Below, one piece after another: positions 34,775 to 44,061 of a DNA stretch of 64,000 bases. The first letter of the stretch is position 1, and each line of letters begins with the position of its first letter. The notes beneath the pieces are model-generated. The model was given only the letters and a program-made list of their open reading frames with translations. It did no database searches and was not told where the DNA came from. The DNA is from Geobacter sp. (lineage in GTDB: Bacteria; Desulfobacterota; Desulfuromonadia; Geobacterales; DSM-12255): the NCBI GenBank assembly GCA_009886125.1, contig VFJK01000027.1:1-64000 (forward strand), given 5' to 3'. Position numbers and translations under genes: made by a program.

Positions 34775-37700
34775 ATGGGGACAATCATGAAAAATAGACA
34801 CTATACACAACATCACATCACGCTCAGCCTCGCTCGTTCGGGTGCTCTATTGATGCTGCTGCTCCTGTTTTCAATTTGCTGCTTGCTGCCTGGCGAAGTG
34901 AATGCCGCTGCCATTACCTGCAGTGCCGGAGTTTCCGGCTGCCATTTTGCGCCGACTACCACACCGATGATCAAGGACGGCACCGGTCGCAACACTCCAT
35001 CCGGTCGTTTTACCGGCTCCCATGCCCGGCACTCCGGTTATTCGACGTCATCGGCAAAGGGGCAGTATAACTACGCCTGTACGGTGTGTCACGGCCTCGC
35101 CGGCGGCTATAACAACGCCCACCAGACCGGCTTTAAGAACCTATCCAGCAGCAGCCTGCCGGGCAATCGTTATTCGGCCGGCAAGAAGATCGCCAATACC
35201 AACAGTCCTGCGTTCGGCAACTGTAATAACATTTACTGCCACAGCAGCGGCCGTGCTGCCGGCATGGGGCAGATACAGTACAGTTCGGTGCGTTGGGGGG
35301 GGACGAAGACATGCCTCGGCTGCCATGGCGGGCGGGCCTCCGCCACTGGCGCTCCTGCAAAAAGCGTCGGCGGTTTCACCCTGTCCACCAGCCACAGTCA
35401 GCATCTCAAGTATCCGGCAGCGAACATCAACTGCCAGATCTGCCATTCCAAATCGACCCAGACCGACGCCTGGACGCTCAAAACCTATACTGCCGCAACT
35501 CACCATGTAAACGGGGTGCGCGAGGTCGAATTCACCAATCTTGCCTATGCATCCTACACCTCCTACAAGAAAGCAGGTGTCAACCTTTATAAATGCTCTA
35601 ATACCTCCTGTCATGGCGGGCTGAGCCGCAGCGCCTGGTCGGCATCAACACAGAACAGCAATCATACCTGTACCCATTGTCACGGTGTCGATACGGGAGT
35701 AGCGGCAGGCATGAGTGTCACCGGTGCCAATCGCTACAACCTCCGTTTCTTTGCACCGGGCTGGGCCAAGACCGGCACCAGCACCGATCAGACCAACAGC
35801 AGCAACAATATTCGGGTCGGTTCGCACTTCAAGCACCTCTCTTCCGTCTACATGAAGAACATCAAGTGCAACGAGTGTCACCTGGTGCCGTATACACCCT
35901 TTCAGGCCGGGACCAACCATACACTCAATACGACCCGCTTCAACTCCGGTACGCTTGACTTCAGCCAGTCATCATCCGCCAGAATTCTCATCGGTGTTGC
36001 CAGCGGTTCTACACCGGCACAGCTCTCGGCCTTTGCCGGTTACACCAACGGCCTTTCCAACAAGGCATCCACCTGCTCCAGCGTCTACTGCCACGGCTAC
36101 CGCCAAAAAGGTGCTGATACCACTGGATCTTACCGGAAGCCTTACTGGAACTACTCGGCCATGATCAATTACGGCGACAAGACCAACGCCTGCGGGCGCT
36201 GTCATGGCAACCCGCCACGACATGGCAGTTACTCTACAACACATAAGGACGTGGCACGAAATTCTTATACCACCTGCAACCCGTGCCACAATAATGTTAC
36301 TACGTCCGGTAACTTCGTTAATAAGGCTTTGCACATCGACGGCAGGGTACAGGCGTCCGGCGGCCATGAATGGAGTTTCGGCGGCCTCAGACACAAAAAT
36401 GGCGGCACCGGTTCCATTACTGCCAACCCGAATAGTTATTCCAACTGCACTGGTTGCCACTCATTAACAGGCGGGGGGACGTATCCGGTGGCACGTGGCG
36501 ATAAAGCTCTCATCAATTGTGCGCTCTGCCATATAAACCAGACTAACTTTACTAATACTCCAGGGTGCGGCGACTGCCACGGCACCAACGCCACCGGCCA
36601 GCCGAACGGTGCTGCCAATGCCTTCCCGAACTGGAGCGGTAGTCACACTAATCATACTGCCCAGGGCTTCGCATGCGCTGACTGCCATCAAAATGCAGGC
36701 AGTGGCACTGCTATTCACGGGAACTATTCGGGCAAGGCCGCCAAGACAAGGCTCACTGTCAACATGAAGTTTAATACTGCCAAGTCTGGTACGGCAGCAA
36801 CCTATACTGCTGCCACCATGACTTGTACCACATCAACCTGTCATGGACAGAAATCACCGGCATGGGGTTCAGCTACCCCTTCCCCTTCCTGTGTACGCTG
36901 TCACGGGTATCAGTCCCTGGCGACTCTCAATAACTATACGCAGAACTCCATAGCTCCGGGCACCGGCAATATCGATACCAACCGGGTGACCGGCATCACC
37001 GCCAGAGGCGGGTTGCATCAGGAGCACCTGAAAGGTTCGAGCAACCTGAGCCGCAAGGTTCGTTGCATCGAGTGCCACATCTCGACAACAGTTGTAAACC
37101 ATGGCTCACTAGACAACATGACGACTGCAGCTATGACTTTCAGCGGCGTTGCTACGGCTCTCAGTCATACGCCGACAGTATCCCGCGTCAGCGGCATCAT
37201 CAACTGCAGCACAAATGAATGCCACCATGGTGGAGCCCGAGCGGATGGCACTGCTGCCGGCCAGTCTGGCATTGCAACCCGTACATTACCGAAGTGGAAC
37301 GATTCCGCATTGCTTGGCAACACCACCATCGCAGACACCTGTACCGGTAAATGCCATAACATGCCTCCTGGCGGAGCAGTATCCGGGGACACCCATTCGG
37401 GCCTGACAGCAAGCGGAACCTACACCACTCCTACCCAGGTGGCAACCGCGTGCTCTAGCTGCCATGCGCCACTTAGCGCATCAGGTACCACACTTGCCAA
37501 CCTCTGGGCTGACATGAAGCTGCATATTAACGGCACAGTAGATGCGGCTTCAAAATGCGTCGACTGCCATGCCGTAGCCAAAGGGACGCGCTCTATAATA
37601 ACGGGCGCATCCGGCGAGTTCGGCCTTGCCTGGGGCCATAAAAAGTCAGGTCGCGGTGCGGTAACCGACGATGATTGCATTGTCTGTCACCTTGAAGGTG

Positions 37701-38659
37701 ATTCTACCACGAAGAAAATCAATCCTACATACCATCTAGGTCTACCGAATGGCAATATTGACCTCCGCGATCCGGATGGCACAGGTGAAGCAGCTATCGC
37801 CGGCCTTACCTTTACCAAGTTTGCCACATCGTATGCTGCAGGAAGCAGAACTTCGTCCATAGGCACGACTGTTGACTTTAAAATTACCCAGTTGTTCTGC
37901 CTCAAGTGCCATGATGCCGGTGGCGCTACCAACACAACGGCTCGTGCCGGTTCGAGTCCGTCAGCGACTGCTCCGTTCGGTGGCGGGTTTACAGCTACGA
38001 ATAGTTATGCTCAGTTTGCAACCACCAATTCTTCCAAGCATCCTATACTCGGGCCGTTGACCAAAGACTACCCGACTGCTGCACGAATGGCTGATCCATA
38101 TAAGCCGACCGGCACACGCGGCACCTCCGGAACGACGTCGGCTGGTGTGGTCATGAACTGCTTTGACTGCCACAACACACCGACGACACCTCTGACTGCA
38201 CGTACCGTTGCTGCCCACGGTAATGCAAATACCATAAGGGGTACCATACAGGTAGCTTCGCCTACCTTTTGTAATGTTTGTCATTTGAATTACGCAGTTG
38301 TATCCCAACATGGTACCGGATCGGCGTTTGCAGTCGGTGACTCACAGATGAAAGGGACGGTTATTCCTAATTGCGATAACTGTCACGCTGCTTCCTCCAC
38401 AGGTGACTCAGATCTCGTTCGGGCAGAGAATGTCCATGGAACAAGTACATTACCGGCTTCTGGGACAACTGCTAAAACCGGACGATGGGTTTCGTCGCCG
38501 TTGCCGATTTCATTTATAAGAAATACTGCATCACTCACCAACCATCAACCGAGAGTTGCTGGTGGAACAACTTACGCCCCACAATGTTCAATGAACGGTG
38601 ATAATGCTGCTTGTGCGGCTAGGCCAAACAGCCCTTACAGTCTTGGCGGAACGTACTAA
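34775..38659 (+). CDS. Secreted multihaem c-type cytochrome (about 1295 residues)
   Basis: I prefer the ATG at 34775 (AGGAG nine bases upstream) to the track start at 34727; a signal peptide ends near EVNAAA. I count about 20 CXXCH and five CX4CH motifs, plus one CX3CH (CTGKCH). The N-terminal 330 residues are closely related to the preceding cytochrome (CTVCHGLAGGYNNAHQTGFKN, HFKHLSSVYM). The middle and C-terminal parts differ and end without the TPNWY terminus of the other two. The last haem site, CDNCH, lies about 90 residues before the end. A rho-independent terminator follows directly, so this gene closes the cytochrome run. Confidence 0.9.
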   Translation: MGTIMKNRHYTQHHITLSLARSGALLMLLLLFSICCLLPGEVNAAAITCSAGVSGCHFAPTTTPMIKDGTGRNTPSGRFTGSHARHSGYSTSSAKGQYNYACTVCHGLAGGYNNAHQTGFKNLSSSSLPGNRYSAGKKIANTNSPAFGNCNNIYCHSSGRAAGMGQIQYSSVRWGGTKTCLGCHGGRASATGAPAKSVGGFTLSTSHSQHLKYPAANINCQICHSKSTQTDAWTLKTYTAATHHVNGVREVEFTNLAYASYTSYKKAGVNLYKCSNTSCHGGLSRSAWSASTQNSNHTCTHCHGVDTGVAAGMSVTGANRYNLRFFAPGWAKTGTSTDQTNSSNNIRVGSHFKHLSSVYMKNIKCNECHLVPYTPFQAGTNHTLNTTRFNSGTLDFSQSSSARILIGVASGSTPAQLSAFAGYTNGLSNKASTCSSVYCHGYRQKGADTTGSYRKPYWNYSAMINYGDKTNACGRCHGNPPRHGSYSTTHKDVARNSYTTCNPCHNNVTTSGNFVNKALHIDGRVQASGGHEWSFGGLRHKNGGTGSITANPNSYSNCTGCHSLTGGGTYPVARGDKALINCALCHINQTNFTNTPGCGDCHGTNATGQPNGAANAFPNWSGSHTNHTAQGFACADCHQNAGSGTAIHGNYSGKAAKTRLTVNMKFNTAKSGTAATYTAATMTCTTSTCHGQKSPAWGSATPSPSCVRCHGYQSLATLNNYTQNSIAPGTGNIDTNRVTGITARGGLHQEHLKGSSNLSRKVRCIECHISTTVVNHGSLDNMTTAAMTFSGVATALSHTPTVSRVSGIINCSTNECHHGGARADGTAAGQSGIATRTLPKWNDSALLGNTTIADTCTGKCHNMPPGGAVSGDTHSGLTASGTYTTPTQVATACSSCHAPLSASGTTLANLWADMKLHINGTVDAASKCVDCHAVAKGTRSIITGASGEFGLAWGHKKSGRGAVTDDDCIVCHLEGDSTTKKINPTYHLGLPNGNIDLRDPDGTGEAAIAGLTFTKFATSYAAGSRTSSIGTTVDFKITQLFCLKCHDAGGATNTTARAGSSPSATAPFGGGFTATNSYAQFATTNSSKHPILGPLTKDYPTAARMADPYKPTGTRGTSGTTSAGVVMNCFDCHNTPTTPLTARTVAAHGNANTIRGTIQVASPTFCNVCHLNYAVVSQHGTGSAFAVGDSQMKGTVIPNCDNCHAASSTGDSDLVRAENVHGTSTLPASGTTAKTGRWVSSPLPISFIRNTASLTNHQPRVAGGTTYAPQCSMNGDNAACAARPNSPYSLGGTY

Positions 38660-38683
38660 AAATTAGTTTTAATAGAGATACAG

Positions 38684-38714
38684 AAAAGCCTCACTTAAAA
38701 TAGTGGGGCTTTTT
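38684..38714 (+). terminator. Rho-independent terminator after the cytochrome genes
   Basis: AAAAGCCTCACT, loop TAAAAT and AGTGGGGCTTTT make a 12-bp stem with one G-U pair, followed by T-rich sequence. It lies 25 bases beyond the third cytochrome stop. Confidence 0.8.
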
Positions 38715-38841
38715 CTCTTCTGAGTAACTTCAACGTAACTTGTTGAAACATAATTGGTGAATTGAATTTATTCTACTGCCCAGAGGGGCGTGTGTTGTTA
38801 TTTAGGCAATAATATAGGCTTTCCCTGCTCACATAGGAATC

Positions 38842-40413
38842 ATGATACTGAAACACTTGAAATCTTTAAAAAAAAATAATAAAATTTTAACTCATTTCCT
38901 TTTCATAGTGGCCATAACATTTTTCTGCTTTGTATCCACGCTTTATAATGGATTTCTCTTGACCTGGGACGATGGCTACGGGATCGTCGAAAACAAGCAG
39001 ATCAGGCAGCTATCAATCGAAACCGTTCGCTGGGCCTTTACCACCTTTTACTTCCGCGATTGGCTGCCGTTGGTCTGGATTTCCTTTGCCATTGACTATG
39101 CTCTTTGGGGTCTGAACCCAGTTGGCTACCATCTTACCAACAATGTCCTTCATGCCTTGAGTGCAGGCCTGTTTTACCTGATCTCCCTGGCACTTGTCCG
39201 CCAGTATAAAACCCGGCGCAGTTCCGACACCGTTTTGAGTGGAATCAGGGATCTTTACTGTGCAGCGCTGGCAGCGCTGCTCTTTGCCACCCACCCCTTG
39301 AGGGTTGAATCGGTTGCCTGGGCTTTTGAGCGCAAGGATGTCCTCAGCCTGTTTTTCGGTCTGCTTTCCCTTCTTGTCTATCTTCGCTATGTCAGGTCGC
39401 GGGCTGCAGGGACAGCGTATGGGTCAGATGCTGCTTTCTGGCAAAGTCCGCTGTACTGGCTGGCAGTTTTCTTTTATTGTCTCTCTCTCTTTAGTAAGGC
39501 GATGCTCGTGTCGCTTCCGCTGGTCCTGCTGATCATTGATTGGTTCCCATATAACAGGATCAACCGGGAACAGGCCAAAACGGTTCTACTCGAAAAAACA
39601 CCCTTCATCCTCCTGGCAGGAACAACCTCGGCAATTCTCATGACAGTCCATGCCGCCGGTAAAATGCCGTTAAGCAAGGCTGATATGCTGTCGCGGATTT
39701 TGATTGCCTGCAAGTCTATTATCACTTATCTGCAGCTGACGGTCTGGCCGGTTAATTTGAGTCATTTCCATCTTCATCCCGGCAACATCGATAACCCCGG
39801 CTTTGAATATCTGTTTCCAATCTTTCTTTTCATTGTTATAACGATATGCTCGTTTTTGCTGCGTAAACGCTGGCCGGTCGTTCCAACGGTCTGGGCGATC
39901 TATCTCATTACCTTGTTGCCGGTGCTCGGTTTTACCCAGGTCTCCTCAACTGCCATGGCCGACCGCTACACCTATGTGCCTGGTCTGGCGATCTCACTGC
40001 TGGCAGCCGTGGCGATAATGGCGCTGGCAGATAACTGTTCAACGTCGCGTCTGCTCAGCAAGACAGTAACTGTGGCGACTATCGGTATTCTGGCGGTTAG
40101 CTCTTACCTGACAGTCCGGCAAATTTCCTACTGGAAGGATGATGTAACCCTCTGGAGCAGGGCAATCAAGCTGCAGCCGCACTTTTCCGGGAGGATGTAT
40201 GCCGAGCGTTCAGCAGCCTATAAGGCCAAAGGGGAGTTTCAAAAAGCGCTGCAGGACATAAATGAAGCAATCACCATTGCTACGCAGAAACGGCGACCGA
40301 AGATGGAAGAGCTTTATTTTGAGCGGTCTTCCATCCTGCAACTGTTGGGTGAAACCGCACAGGCAACCGCCGACTATAATTATGCGTTATCGCTGCTTGC
40401 CGGACAAAAATAA
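38842..40413 (+). CDS. Membrane GT-C-type glycosyltransferase-like protein with TPR tail
   Basis: A 523-residue protein with about ten membrane segments and a short C-terminal soluble part. The first loop holds LLTWDDGYGIVENK, the acidic WDD motif typical of GT-C enzymes that use polyprenyl-phosphate sugars, and ATHPLRVESVAWAFERKD is a hallmark of the TMTC/DUF1736-like branch. Residues 430-520 form tetratricopeptide repeats (SAAYKAKGEFQKALQDINEAI). Proteins of this kind are thought to glycosylate exported proteins. AGGAATC precedes the ATG. Its place between the cytochromes and ResB suggests a role in processing secreted proteins, but that is inference. Confidence 0.72.
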   Translation: MILKHLKSLKKNNKILTHFLFIVAITFFCFVSTLYNGFLLTWDDGYGIVENKQIRQLSIETVRWAFTTFYFRDWLPLVWISFAIDYALWGLNPVGYHLTNNVLHALSAGLFYLISLALVRQYKTRRSSDTVLSGIRDLYCAALAALLFATHPLRVESVAWAFERKDVLSLFFGLLSLLVYLRYVRSRAAGTAYGSDAAFWQSPLYWLAVFFYCLSLFSKAMLVSLPLVLLIIDWFPYNRINREQAKTVLLEKTPFILLAGTTSAILMTVHAAGKMPLSKADMLSRILIACKSIITYLQLTVWPVNLSHFHLHPGNIDNPGFEYLFPIFLFIVITICSFLLRKRWPVVPTVWAIYLITLLPVLGFTQVSSTAMADRYTYVPGLAISLLAAVAIMALADNCSTSRLLSKTVTVATIGILAVSSYLTVRQISYWKDDVTLWSRAIKLQPHFSGRMYAERSAAYKAKGEFQKALQDINEAITIATQKRRPKMEELYFERSSILQLLGETAQATADYNYALSLLAGQK

Positions 40414-40429
40414 GCTTGCGACAAGTTCC

Positions 40430-40475
40430 CTTCGACTCCGCTCAGGGAACAGCCGTACGCTGAGCGGAGTCGAAG
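40430..40475. repeat. Palindromic intergenic repeat (CTTCGACTCCGCTCAG type)
   Basis: CTTCGACTCCGCTCAG and CTGAGCGGAGTCGAAG are perfect 16-bp inverted repeats around a 14-base loop. This motif is a familiar dispersed palindrome in many bacterial genomes. It lies between the glycosyltransferase-like gene and resB. Confidence 0.75.
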
Positions 40476-40538
40476 CGTATTTCAGTTGGCTTACTCGCTG
40501 CAAAGCAGCGTGGAACGCTAATTACAAATGAGGGATAA

Positions 40539-41663
40539 ATGGATAAACCTGTAGACGCGACCACACAGAAACCGCTTCAGAAAATGTTCGCAAAGCTTTA
40601 TGATTTTCTTGCCTCGGCCAAACTGGCGCTGGCGCTGCTGATCATTATTCTGGTTATCTGTACTGGCGGCGCTACCTTTTTATCGGGTGAAAAAGCAGTC
40701 AAATATGTTTTTTCTACGCTCTGGTTCAACGCGCTGCTGATACTGCTGGTGGTCAATATCGCCTGCTGCTTTTCAGGCCGGATTTTGCGCCGTCGTCTCA
40801 CTATTATTTCATTAGGCATGATCTTGTTTCACATCAGTTTTGTCACTATTCTGCTCGGGGTTGTCTACAACAGCCTCTTCTATTTCAGGGGGACCATTCG
40901 CCTGACAGAAGGGGAAACACTGCGCAGCGGCGATGCCTCCAGCTATGATAAATTTGAACATGGGCGTTTTTTCTCTTTTTTACGCGTGAGAGGTGAAACG
41001 AAACTGATAACCGTGCATCATGGCTATAAAGTCGGCACCGAAAATAAAAGGGCGGCGTACGAGATAGAGGTTGGTAATGGCGGAGAGAAAAAAACCGGCA
41101 TCATCTACGTGACCCATAATCTGAGCCATAAAGGCTTTACCTATTATCCCGAAGTTGAGGGATACTCGCTGTTTGTCATGCTTGCCAATGCCAGCGGCAG
41201 GGATATTTATGGTGCTCATATCCCCTTGCAGAGTCTGAAGCAAAAGGACGGCTCATTTATCTATGCGACCGGATCAAAAGAGGGCGCCAGTCCATTTCCC
41301 TTCCCGCAAGAACATATCCAGCCATTTATGGGGCTGCTGCTGGGGTTTGTGCCGTCTGTGGCGATGGATCGAACCGGCCTGGTGAATTATAAAGCCTATC
41401 CTCTCGTCGGTGATGGCTTTAAAATTGGTGATGAAGCGATACTTGAGGGGCAGGTCAAGAGCGGCGAATCATTCAGCGCCTTCAATCACAGCATGGCTGT
41501 CAGGGAGATTCGCTACTGGGTGACCATGACTGTGCGCCATGAACCGGGTAAGCCGATTGTGCTAACGAGTCTTTGCGTCTGTCTGCTCGGCATGACTATT
41601 ACTACTGCCGGGAGAATGTTCAGGAGAAAAGAACCAGGTCAGGACAATTCTAAGGTTCCGTAA
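40539..41663 (+). CDS. ResB-like cytochrome c maturation protein (system II)
   Basis: A 374-residue membrane protein with hydrophobic segments near residues 30-50, 60-80 and 88-110 and at the C-terminus (about 340-360), enclosing a large periplasmic domain. The N-terminal FLASAKLALALLIIIL and CTGGATFL pattern is the ResB/Ccs1 signature. ResB works with CcsA/ResC to export haem and attach it to CXXCH motifs. The partner CcsA is at 46134, separated here by the YfhO-like gene, a lipoprotein gene and vapBC. GAGG precedes the ATG by five bases. Its presence beside very large cytochromes suggests a dedicated maturation pair. Confidence 0.78.
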   Translation: MDKPVDATTQKPLQKMFAKLYDFLASAKLALALLIIILVICTGGATFLSGEKAVKYVFSTLWFNALLILLVVNIACCFSGRILRRRLTIISLGMILFHISFVTILLGVVYNSLFYFRGTIRLTEGETLRSGDASSYDKFEHGRFFSFLRVRGETKLITVHHGYKVGTENKRAAYEIEVGNGGEKKTGIIYVTHNLSHKGFTYYPEVEGYSLFVMLANASGRDIYGAHIPLQSLKQKDGSFIYATGSKEGASPFPFPQEHIQPFMGLLLGFVPSVAMDRTGLVNYKAYPLVGDGFKIGDEAILEGQVKSGESFSAFNHSMAVREIRYWVTMTVRHEPGKPIVLTSLCVCLLGMTITTAGRMFRRKEPGQDNSKVP

Positions 41664-41716
41664 CCGGCTTAAGTGAGGAGGTAACAATCAAAGCTGTCGG
41701 TTCTGTAAATACGCCT

Positions 41717-44020
41717 TTGAAATTGATTATGCCAGCGGCAATCCTTGCCTCGATTCTGCTGCTGTTTTTTGGCGACCTGCTGTTTTCCGGCGGAGAAAGG
41801 ATCCTTTCCGCCAAAGGTACCGATGCCTATGCGCAATTTATTCACTGGTATGCTTTCGGCTTTGGCGAGCTGAAAAACGGCCAGCTACCCCTCTGGAATC
41901 CTCATATTTATTCCGGCGCGCCATTTTTGGGCGCATTTCAATCGGCGCTTTTTTATCCATTGAACTGGCTTTACCTGATTTTGCCGCTGCCGGTGGCGAT
42001 TAATCTGGGAATCGTCCTGCACCAGTTTCTGGGCGGGTATTTCTTCCAGTTCTGGCTGCAGCGCCGCGGCTTGCCGCTTGCAGCAGCGATGCTGGGGAGT
42101 GTGCTGTTTATCTTCTCTGGTGCGCAGTTCCCCCATATTTATGCGGGACATCTTCCCCATTTAGCGGCAATGGCCTGGGCACCGCTGATTTTCCTCGCCA
42201 TTGACAGTCAATTTGAACGGCCAGCGCCGGTTTGGCTCCTGGCAGGAGGAGCCGCGATTGCCATGCAGATCCTGGCCGGACATCCACAGTATGTCTATTA
42301 CACCGGGATCACGGTTGTCCTTTACTGCTCACTGCTTACCATTACGGCCCGGGAGCGCTCCTGGAAAGCACCTGCCGGCGTAGCAGTCATGTATCTGCTG
42401 GCGCTTGGCCTCAGCAGTGTGCAGTGGCTGCCGGGCCTGCAAGCAGCGGCTGAATGCGTCCGCTCCGGTGGCCTGCAATATAAAATGGCCGCCATGTTTT
42501 CGCTGCCGCCGGAAAACCTGCTGACCCTGCTCGCCCCCGGTTTCTTCGGCTCCATGGACGGGTTTCCCTACTGGGGGCGCTGGTATCTCTGGGAGATGAG
42601 CCTGTTCATCACAGTCAGCGGGCTGGTGCTGGCAGTTCGAGGCATAGGTGCGATCCAGCGGCGCGAACGGACGGTGGTCCTGATAATCATGGTTGTGCTG
42701 CTGCTGCTCGCCTTCGGCAAACATACCCCTTTGCATCAGCTACTGTTCAATATTCTGCCCGGTTTCGATCTTTTTCGCAGCAGCGCCAAGTTCACTTTCC
42801 CGTTGCTGCTCTTTATGATTCTGCTGGCGGCGTATGGCGCCAATGCCTGGTCGGGAAAGGGACGGGTGAGCCAGAGCGCCATTAACAGGATTGTTGCTTT
42901 TGGCGTATTGGTAGCCGGCTGCGGCTGCCTGCTGCTGACCTCTCAGGGGGCGAAGTTTCTGGCGTGGTTCATTGAGAGTGTTCTTATCAAGTCCGGCGAC
43001 AGCTACTATATGTTCAACCCGGCAGCATTACCGCAATTTGCCAGTGAAGCTGCCACCAATGGCGCTGTCACGTTACTGTTCGCTTCCTGCACACTGCTGC
43101 TGCTGGCGGCTGTTTTATGGGGGGCGCGCACCAATGAGTATATCGGCGAGCGACTGGGATGGCTGCTGCTGCTCCTGGCTTTGCTTGAAGGCGGCTTTTT
43201 CGCAGCCGGATTTCGCAGCACCTTTGATCGCCGTGAGGCGATAGCGCCGGTCTCTGCCGCTGCCATGAAAAAAACTGGTGACAAGGATAGCCGCGTGCTC
43301 AATCTGGTGCTGGCCAATTCGGCCATGTCAACCGGAGAGTTTGATGTCTGGGGTGATGACCCATTCGTAACGAAACGCTATGCCCAATTTATGGCATATA
43401 CACAAGGAATGGACCCCAAGAAGGCGACTCAGTACCTGGAGCTGCGCCAGAACAGTCCGCTGTTGCGCCTTGCCCGCTGCGCCGCGGTGCTGACTTTGGA
43501 CGGACAGATTACCTATCTCGAAAATCCGCTGCCGCGTTTCCAGATTGTCCCTGACTGGAAGGTAGTGGCCTCAGCTGACGCCGTGCTGGAGGAGTTGGGG
43601 AAAGCGGATTTCGAGCCGACCAAGAGGGTGCTGCTGGAGTCTGATCCCGGTCTTCAGCATGTCGCTGCTCAAAGCGGAGCAGTTGGCGCTGTTACGGTTG
43701 AGCAGGAGACGACTGACACGGTAACTCTCAATGTTACGACTGCTGTGCCGGCAATTCTCTTTGTGACCGATGCCTGGACACCATCCTGGCGGGCGGTGAG
43801 TCTGCCGGGGAGCAGTCAGCGCGAGTATAAGCTGCTGCCGGGGGATTATGCCTTCCGGGCAATTCCCTTGAATGCGGGAGTGCACCGGCTCCGGATGGAG
43901 TACCATTCGCCGGAGCTGCTCTACGGGGGATGGATTTCAGCCGGATCGTTCCTCTGTCTGCTTGGCGGGGCACTTTTCCTGGCTCTGCATCAACGAGTAA
44001 AAGCGAAAGCCTCGCCCTGA
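41717..44020 (+). CDS. YfhO-like polytopic membrane protein, probable glycosyltransferase
   Basis: A 767-residue protein with about twelve membrane segments and a soluble C-terminal domain (about 520-740). The first loop KGTDAYAQFIHWYAFG and LWNPHIYSGAPFLGAFQSALFYPLN are characteristic of YfhO-family proteins, linked to glycosylation of surface polymers. The track starts it at TTG. A very strong GAGGAGGT sits 30 bases further upstream, four bases before an in-frame ATC, so translation may begin at that ATC, at the TTG or at a later ATG. No conventional ATG fits the site. It lies between resB and the lipoprotein gene. Confidence 0.68.
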   Translation: MKLIMPAAILASILLLFFGDLLFSGGERILSAKGTDAYAQFIHWYAFGFGELKNGQLPLWNPHIYSGAPFLGAFQSALFYPLNWLYLILPLPVAINLGIVLHQFLGGYFFQFWLQRRGLPLAAAMLGSVLFIFSGAQFPHIYAGHLPHLAAMAWAPLIFLAIDSQFERPAPVWLLAGGAAIAMQILAGHPQYVYYTGITVVLYCSLLTITARERSWKAPAGVAVMYLLALGLSSVQWLPGLQAAAECVRSGGLQYKMAAMFSLPPENLLTLLAPGFFGSMDGFPYWGRWYLWEMSLFITVSGLVLAVRGIGAIQRRERTVVLIIMVVLLLLAFGKHTPLHQLLFNILPGFDLFRSSAKFTFPLLLFMILLAAYGANAWSGKGRVSQSAINRIVAFGVLVAGCGCLLLTSQGAKFLAWFIESVLIKSGDSYYMFNPAALPQFASEAATNGAVTLLFASCTLLLLAAVLWGARTNEYIGERLGWLLLLLALLEGGFFAAGFRSTFDRREAIAPVSAAAMKKTGDKDSRVLNLVLANSAMSTGEFDVWGDDPFVTKRYAQFMAYTQGMDPKKATQYLELRQNSPLLRLARCAAVLTLDGQITYLENPLPRFQIVPDWKVVASADAVLEELGKADFEPTKRVLLESDPGLQHVAAQSGAVGAVTVEQETTDTVTLNVTTAVPAILFVTDAWTPSWRAVSLPGSSQREYKLLPGDYAFRAIPLNAGVHRLRMEYHSPELLYGGWISAGSFLCLLGGALFLALHQRVKAKASP

Positions 44021-44061
44021 AACGAGCGACTGGAATTTGATTAAACGTTACTTCAGGAGGT

